DNA from: an uncultured delta proteobacterium
GTDB lineage: Bacteria > Desulfobacterota > Syntrophorhabdia > Syntrophorhabdales > Syntrophorhabdaceae
Length of the DNA stretch: 39,051 nucleotides
Direction of reading: 5' to 3'
NCBI GenBank assembly: GCA_903822335.1
Contig: CAIJOT010000220.1
Coordinates: 1-39,051, forward strand
The notes under the pieces were generated by a model that did not search any database, was not told the origin of the DNA, and worked only from the letters and a program-made list of their open reading frames with translations. Position 1 is the first letter of the stretch. Each line of letters opens with the position of its first letter. Shown piece by piece: positions 35,590 to 39,051 of the stretch. Position numbers and translations under genes: made by a program.

Positions 35590-36174
35590 ATGGCGAATCT
35601 ATCTGAGCTATTAGTGAATCTGGTGTATAAAATTGCAACAGGTACAAGAAAAGTTCGCATGATTCTTACCCCTCTGGGCGGTATGTTCTTTCTCACCATC
35701 ATTCTACTGGTAATTTATATTGCGATAAAAATGGATCAGCTTTTACATTTTCCTGTATTTCTTCTCAGGCCATGGAATATTGTTGTATCTCTTCCTTTTG
35801 TTATTATGGGTGTGTGCTTGTGGTTATGGGCTTTATGGCAATTTGTTAAGGCGAAAGGAACACCGGTACCTTTCAATCCACCGAAGAAGTTGATTACTAC
35901 CGGTCCTTATGCTTATATGAGAAATCCCATGCTTGCCGGTGTATTTCTCATGTTGTTCGGGCTTGGTATTTTGTTACACTCCCTATCTCTCACCTTTATA
36001 TTCACACCCATATTCATATTTTTTAGCATCCTTGAGTTTAAATTCATTGAAGAGCCAGAGCTTGAGAAGCGTCTGGGCATGGAATACATTGAATATAAAG
36101 CAATAACCCCCTTAATATTTCCAAAGAAAATCAAAAGCACCATGCTCTCTGCCCTATGCTGCTTTATTTGTTGA
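35590..36174 (+). CDS. ICMT/PEMT-like membrane methyltransferase
   Basis: 194 residues with about four membrane helices. The C-terminal half has the isoprenylcysteine methyltransferase-like signature: LITTGPYAYMRNPMLAG, then EFKFIEEPELEKRLGMEYIEY. Such proteins use SAM to methylate lipids or prenyl groups; the substrate here cannot be inferred. The N-terminus precedes the first helix with a basic stretch. The ribosome binding site is weak (TTAGGT). The roughly 240-base spacer to 36416 shows nothing recognisable apart from A- and T-rich runs. Confidence 0.8.
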   Translation: MANLSELLVNLVYKIATGTRKVRMILTPLGGMFFLTIILLVIYIAIKMDQLLHFPVFLLRPWNIVVSLPFVIMGVCLWLWALWQFVKAKGTPVPFNPPKKLITTGPYAYMRNPMLAGVFLMLFGLGILLHSLSLTFIFTPIFIFFSILEFKFIEEPELEKRLGMEYIEYKAITPLIFPKKIKSTMLSALCCFIC

Positions 36175-36416
36175 CATAAAAAAACCTTTTGATAACATTG
36201 AGTTAGTTGAAGGGGTAACAAATATTTAAAAAAAACTGATAATTCAAGACCTGACCCCAAAAGTTTCAAAAGTTTTCTTTGCGAATAGAATCTGCCAATA
36301 TTACTGTTTATTATTGAGCAAGATAAAATAACAAAAAAAGTGAATCCTTTCAATCCTTAATATTGAAAATCCTTTATTCATTACATGTGATGTGATGCCT
36401 GATAATAAAGATAAGG

Positions 36417-37742
36417 TTAAAAAAACACGAAAGTAATGATGATAAAGAGTGGGACCAATATCCCAACCGACCATGCCATGTAGCCGAAAAAGGATGGCAT
36501 TGTTATATTGTTCTCCTCACAAATAGCCTTCACCATCAAGTTCGGTCCATTTCCAATGTAACTGTTCGCTCCCATGAAGACAGATCCCACTGAGATTGCC
36601 TTTAGGTAAGTTACTGGAACTCCGATGATCATAATACCTTTTGTATGGGCAACACCCAGAGCAGTGGAGATAAATACAAGATATGTTGGAGCATTATCAA
36701 GAAAGCTGGAGAGACCCCCCGCTGCCCAGAAAAACTGCCAGGGTTCCGTTATACCCAATTTGCTGCCGTTGACCTCAAGCATAGTTAACATGGGGACCAT
36801 GGTAATAAAGATACCTGCAAAGAGGATTGCTACTTCAATGATGGGGTGGTATGTAAAAGTGTTCTCTTCTCTCATAGTAAAAGGGGTAAAATATATTGAA
36901 AGGCCAGCTGCTATAAGCATCACGATTTCTCTAAAAATGGTAGGAATAAAAAAGGACCCTATCACCATAAAAAGGAAAAGGAAATTGATTTTTCCCTCTA
37001 TTTCGACTCTTTTTTGAGAACTTTCATCGAGAGATTTTAAAAACCACTCTTCACTTTTCACGTCTTCTTGTTTCAAAAAATAAGAATCAATAAAGAAAAA
37101 AATAGGGAGAAGGATGGCAACTGCAAAAAGCCAGAATGGGATGAGCCTAAGTGTCCAGAAGAAGGGCACACCTCTCAAAAATCCAAGGAAGAGTGGTGGG
37201 TCGCCGAGGGGAGTCAGGATACCCCCGATGTTAGAAACCATGAAGATAAAAAAGATGAATATATGAGAAATATTATTACGCCATCTGTTAGCTCTGATTA
37301 TAGGTCTTATAAGGACCATGCTCGCCCCTGTTGTCCCAATAAGGCTTGCGAATATAGATCCTATAAAGAGGAGTATACAGTTTAACTTTGGAGTGCCCCT
37401 GGCACTTATTCTGATTACTATTCCCCCTGAAATGACAAAAAGGGAACCTAAGAGTATTATGAATGAAATGTAATCTATAACAGAATTAAGGAGGAGATGC
37501 CAATCTTTTAAAAATACAAGAATCGCTGCTGGGATGGCTAATCCCAGAGAGACATAACCGTATTTCTTCCCCCACCACTCAGAGTTCACAAGAGGAAAAA
37601 TAGCAATCGCGAGAAGTAAGGCGACAAAAAAGGAACCACTCCATATAGGGAAATCAACCTGATGATTGCCACCTTCTGATGCAAGAACAATTGATGGGAG
37701 TAAGAGAGTAAAGAAACTTATGAGAACCCGATGGTATTTCAA
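36417..37742 (-). CDS. NhaD-type sodium:proton antiporter family protein
   Basis: 441 residues, about 11-12 helices, preceded by a signal-like N-terminus (FFTLLLPSIVLAS). IGTTGASMVLIRPIIRAN, NIGGILTPLGDPPLFLGFLRG and SFLDNAPTYLVFI are typical of the NhaD/citrate-transporter-like (ion transporter superfamily) antiporters. It should exchange sodium for protons at the inner membrane. The start is TTG at 37742 with an AGGA site; no upstream ATG exists before the kinase-like gene's stop, 14 bases away. It probably forms an operon with that gene. Confidence 0.85.
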   Translation of the reverse strand: MKYHRVLISFFTLLLPSIVLASEGGNHQVDFPIWSGSFFVALLLAIAIFPLVNSEWWGKKYGYVSLGLAIPAAILVFLKDWHLLLNSVIDYISFIILLGSLFVISGGIVIRISARGTPKLNCILLFIGSIFASLIGTTGASMVLIRPIIRANRWRNNISHIFIFFIFMVSNIGGILTPLGDPPLFLGFLRGVPFFWTLRLIPFWLFAVAILLPIFFFIDSYFLKQEDVKSEEWFLKSLDESSQKRVEIEGKINFLFLFMVIGSFFIPTIFREIVMLIAAGLSIYFTPFTMREENTFTYHPIIEVAILFAGIFITMVPMLTMLEVNGSKLGITEPWQFFWAAGGLSSFLDNAPTYLVFISTALGVAHTKGIMIIGVPVTYLKAISVGSVFMGANSYIGNGPNLMVKAICEENNITMPSFFGYMAWSVGILVPLFIIITFVFF

Positions 37743-37756
37743 GTTATCCTGCTTGT

Positions 37757-38602
37757 TTAATAAAGGACACGTGAAAAAATCCCTATTTTTACATGATCCT
37801 CGATTTTTTTGATTTCCTTAATGTTTTTAAGGGCTTCAAATAGTCTTTTCTTTTCGTGTTTCCCGCCGATCACACCTTTTACGACGAGAATGCCTTCCTC
37901 ATTTACCTCAAAAATGACTTTTCCGTAATCGTGCACAATCCCAAGCCTGAATAGGAGGATTTCAGCCCTTTTCTCTAACAGCCTGTTTTTCAGTATAGCC
38001 AGGGCTGCATCATGCTTCTCCTCGGTAAAATATCGTTGCCCAAAAAGAGACACCATTTCAATAGCACGTTCCAGGCTTACGTAACTTGAATTTATTGTGA
38101 GGTGATAGAGGATTGGATCATTGACATTTCTTAAATTTCTACTGAAATAATTAGTAACGAATTCGTGTCTCTCTTTATCTTTAGAGGATACTATATCGAA
38201 GGCATCATGATAGGGAATCCCCTTTATTTGGGCAATAGCCTCAACCCTTTCAGAAAGAAGACGCACTATTTTTAAATTGATCGTATTCGGGACACCGGAG
38301 AGGATGAGATGGCCACCCATGCCCATGAACACTACATTATTTTTCAGGGCAAAGTCATAAATATTTGCCATAAGGGCAACTTTGTAAAAACTTCTGTTTG
38401 CCATTAGTTCTTTAATCTTGTCGAGAAATGTAGGAAAAACTTCATCTTCTAAGCCAAACATACAGACATGTTCTTTGCTTATCTCGCAAAAGTTGTTCAC
38501 ATATTGGCGGTCAATGAGCTGGTAATTCATCCGCCGGGCAAGTTCCTGTGCAAATATTGCTCCGCCTGAACCATAAGTCCTTGATACAGTTATTATTCCC
38601 AT
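37757..38602 (-). CDS. Cytidylate-kinase-like protein with C-terminal BON-like extension
   Basis: 281 residues. N-terminal kinase-like domain with the atypical P-loop SRTYGSGGAIFAQELA, MGMGGHLIL and later SSKDKERHEFV, as in the cytidylate kinase-like family (not canonical Cmk, which has GPSGSGKGT). The P-loop lysine is missing: GSGGA stands in place of GSGKG. From about residue 205, KNRLLEKRAEIL, VHDYGKVIFEVNEEGILVVKGVI and a charged helix look like a BON-type domain. Biochemical role unknown. It precedes the antiporter by 14 bases. Confidence 0.75.
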   Translation of the reverse strand: MGIITVSRTYGSGGAIFAQELARRMNYQLIDRQYVNNFCEISKEHVCMFGLEDEVFPTFLDKIKELMANRSFYKVALMANIYDFALKNNVVFMGMGGHLILSGVPNTINLKIVRLLSERVEAIAQIKGIPYHDAFDIVSSKDKERHEFVTNYFSRNLRNVNDPILYHLTINSSYVSLERAIEMVSLFGQRYFTEEKHDAALAILKNRLLEKRAEILLFRLGIVHDYGKVIFEVNEEGILVVKGVIGGKHEKKRLFEALKNIKEIKKIEDHVKIGIFSRVLY

Positions 38603-38810
38603 GTATACACCCTTAATGGGTAAATTTCGAAAGATTATAAAAAATTATTCTTTTGTTTACAAGCATTATATTGTATCTGTCAGTTAAGAATTAAAAGTGC
38701 ATACCTGAAAGCATTACCCTAACTATGAGATTATTGCTGAATAAAAGCCCTGAAAAGAGCCTGATGTAAGTATTAATGAACGGGGAAAAGGGGAAGCGGA
38801 GTTTTTTCAT

Positions 38811-39051
38811 TTAACTCGTCAAATCATTCATGACCCCGTCCACATCATAGTTTTTATCAGGGAGTTTTGCCTGAATAAAAGAGAGTACCCCTTTGGCCTG
38901 ATCCATGGGATTTAAGTCTTCTCGCTGGAGGTTCTCTGTCAGTTGAAAGGCTATAGTCTCACCCAATTCCTTACCTGCTTCTATGACCCGCACCGGTACG
39001 GATTCAAGTCCGAGTTGCCGGGCTGCTGCCAGACGCCTCTCCCCGCAGAGG
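38811..39051 (-). pseudogene. ParB/Spo0J-like N-terminal domain, partial and apparently truncated
   Basis: The frame is open to the window's right end, reading CGERRLAAARQLGLESVPVRV then AFQLTENLQREDLNPMDQA, the ParB boxes. The gene starts outside the window. It stops (TAA) shortly after DVDGVMNDLTS, before any helix-turn-helix DNA-binding domain, whereas related ParB proteins continue at this point. The sequence after the stop does not resume ParB homology in an obvious frame. Either a decayed gene or a short ParB-like protein; I favour decay. Confidence 0.6.

Overview
The window reads as about 39 kb of chromosome from a strictly anaerobic bacterium, most likely of the Desulfobacterota or a neighbouring group with similar gene content. 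The phylum call is inference. It rests on an ADP-forming acyl-CoA synthetase fused to a GNAT domain, a TRAP-fed CoA-ligase/flavoprotein/molybdoenzyme/corrinoid operon, an HdrD-like CCG iron-sulfur protein, and a second operon resembling the uncharacterised DVU_1551-1557 ('Trs') cluster of Desulfovibrio. No tRNA, rRNA, CRISPR array or intact insertion sequence was seen.

Layout. (1) 1-7.6 kb, plus strand, tightly packed core genes: the acyl-CoA synthetase-GNAT fusion (5' end outside the window), ligA, an MTAP/PNP-family phosphorylase, an MtaD-like deaminase, a Mut7-C/zinc-ribbon protein and nth. (2) 7.7-8.2 kb: a complete DUF6125-like gene on the minus strand, then about 0.7 kb without a convincing gene. 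(3) 9.0-20.7 kb, plus-strand operon behind a good sigma70-type promoter: FrdA-like flavoprotein, 2Fe-2S protein, 4Fe-4S ferredoxin, aryl-type acyl-CoA ligase, DMSO-reductase-family molybdo/tungsto-enzyme, methyltransferase-type corrinoid protein, TRAP transporter (P, Q, M) and a RACE-type corrinoid reactivator. (4) 20.9-26.8 kb, convergent minus-strand operon, in transcription order: CCG-domain Fe-S protein, small unknown protein, CxxC zinc-ribbon protein, seven-helix membrane protein, class I methyltransferase, radical SAM protein, AMP-dependent ligase. (5) 27.1-28.9 kb, minus strand: a soluble histidine kinase and a NarL-type response regulator, the likely local regulators. (6) 28.9-29.6 kb: a gene graveyard with a DUF2752 remnant, a frameshifted NADPH-dependent FMN reductase start and a truncated second DUF6125 copy. 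(7) 29.6-39 kb, core genes again: MFS transporter, gpsA, gyrA, a lipoprotein, truA, an ICMT-like methyltransferase, an NhaD-type antiporter, a cytidylate-kinase-like protein and a cut-off, truncated ParB-like gene.

How the parts may work together (inference). Regions 3-5 look like one accessory catabolic or biosynthetic island bounded by two same-orientation DUF6125 copies. A carboxylate would enter by TRAP and be activated to its CoA ester. It would then be processed by the flavoprotein/Fe-S trio and the molybdoenzyme, with a corrinoid protein kept active by the RACE protein. No substrate-specific corrinoid methyltransferase is present, so the corrinoid step is either completed by an unlinked gene or is not a standard demethylation. 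The convergent Trs-like operon may supply a cofactor, modification or electron path.

A separate unusual signal is a set of five degenerate 7- or 8-bp tandem arrays in spacers. Each has its own consensus. Four lie among the core genes and one lies at the island's left edge.
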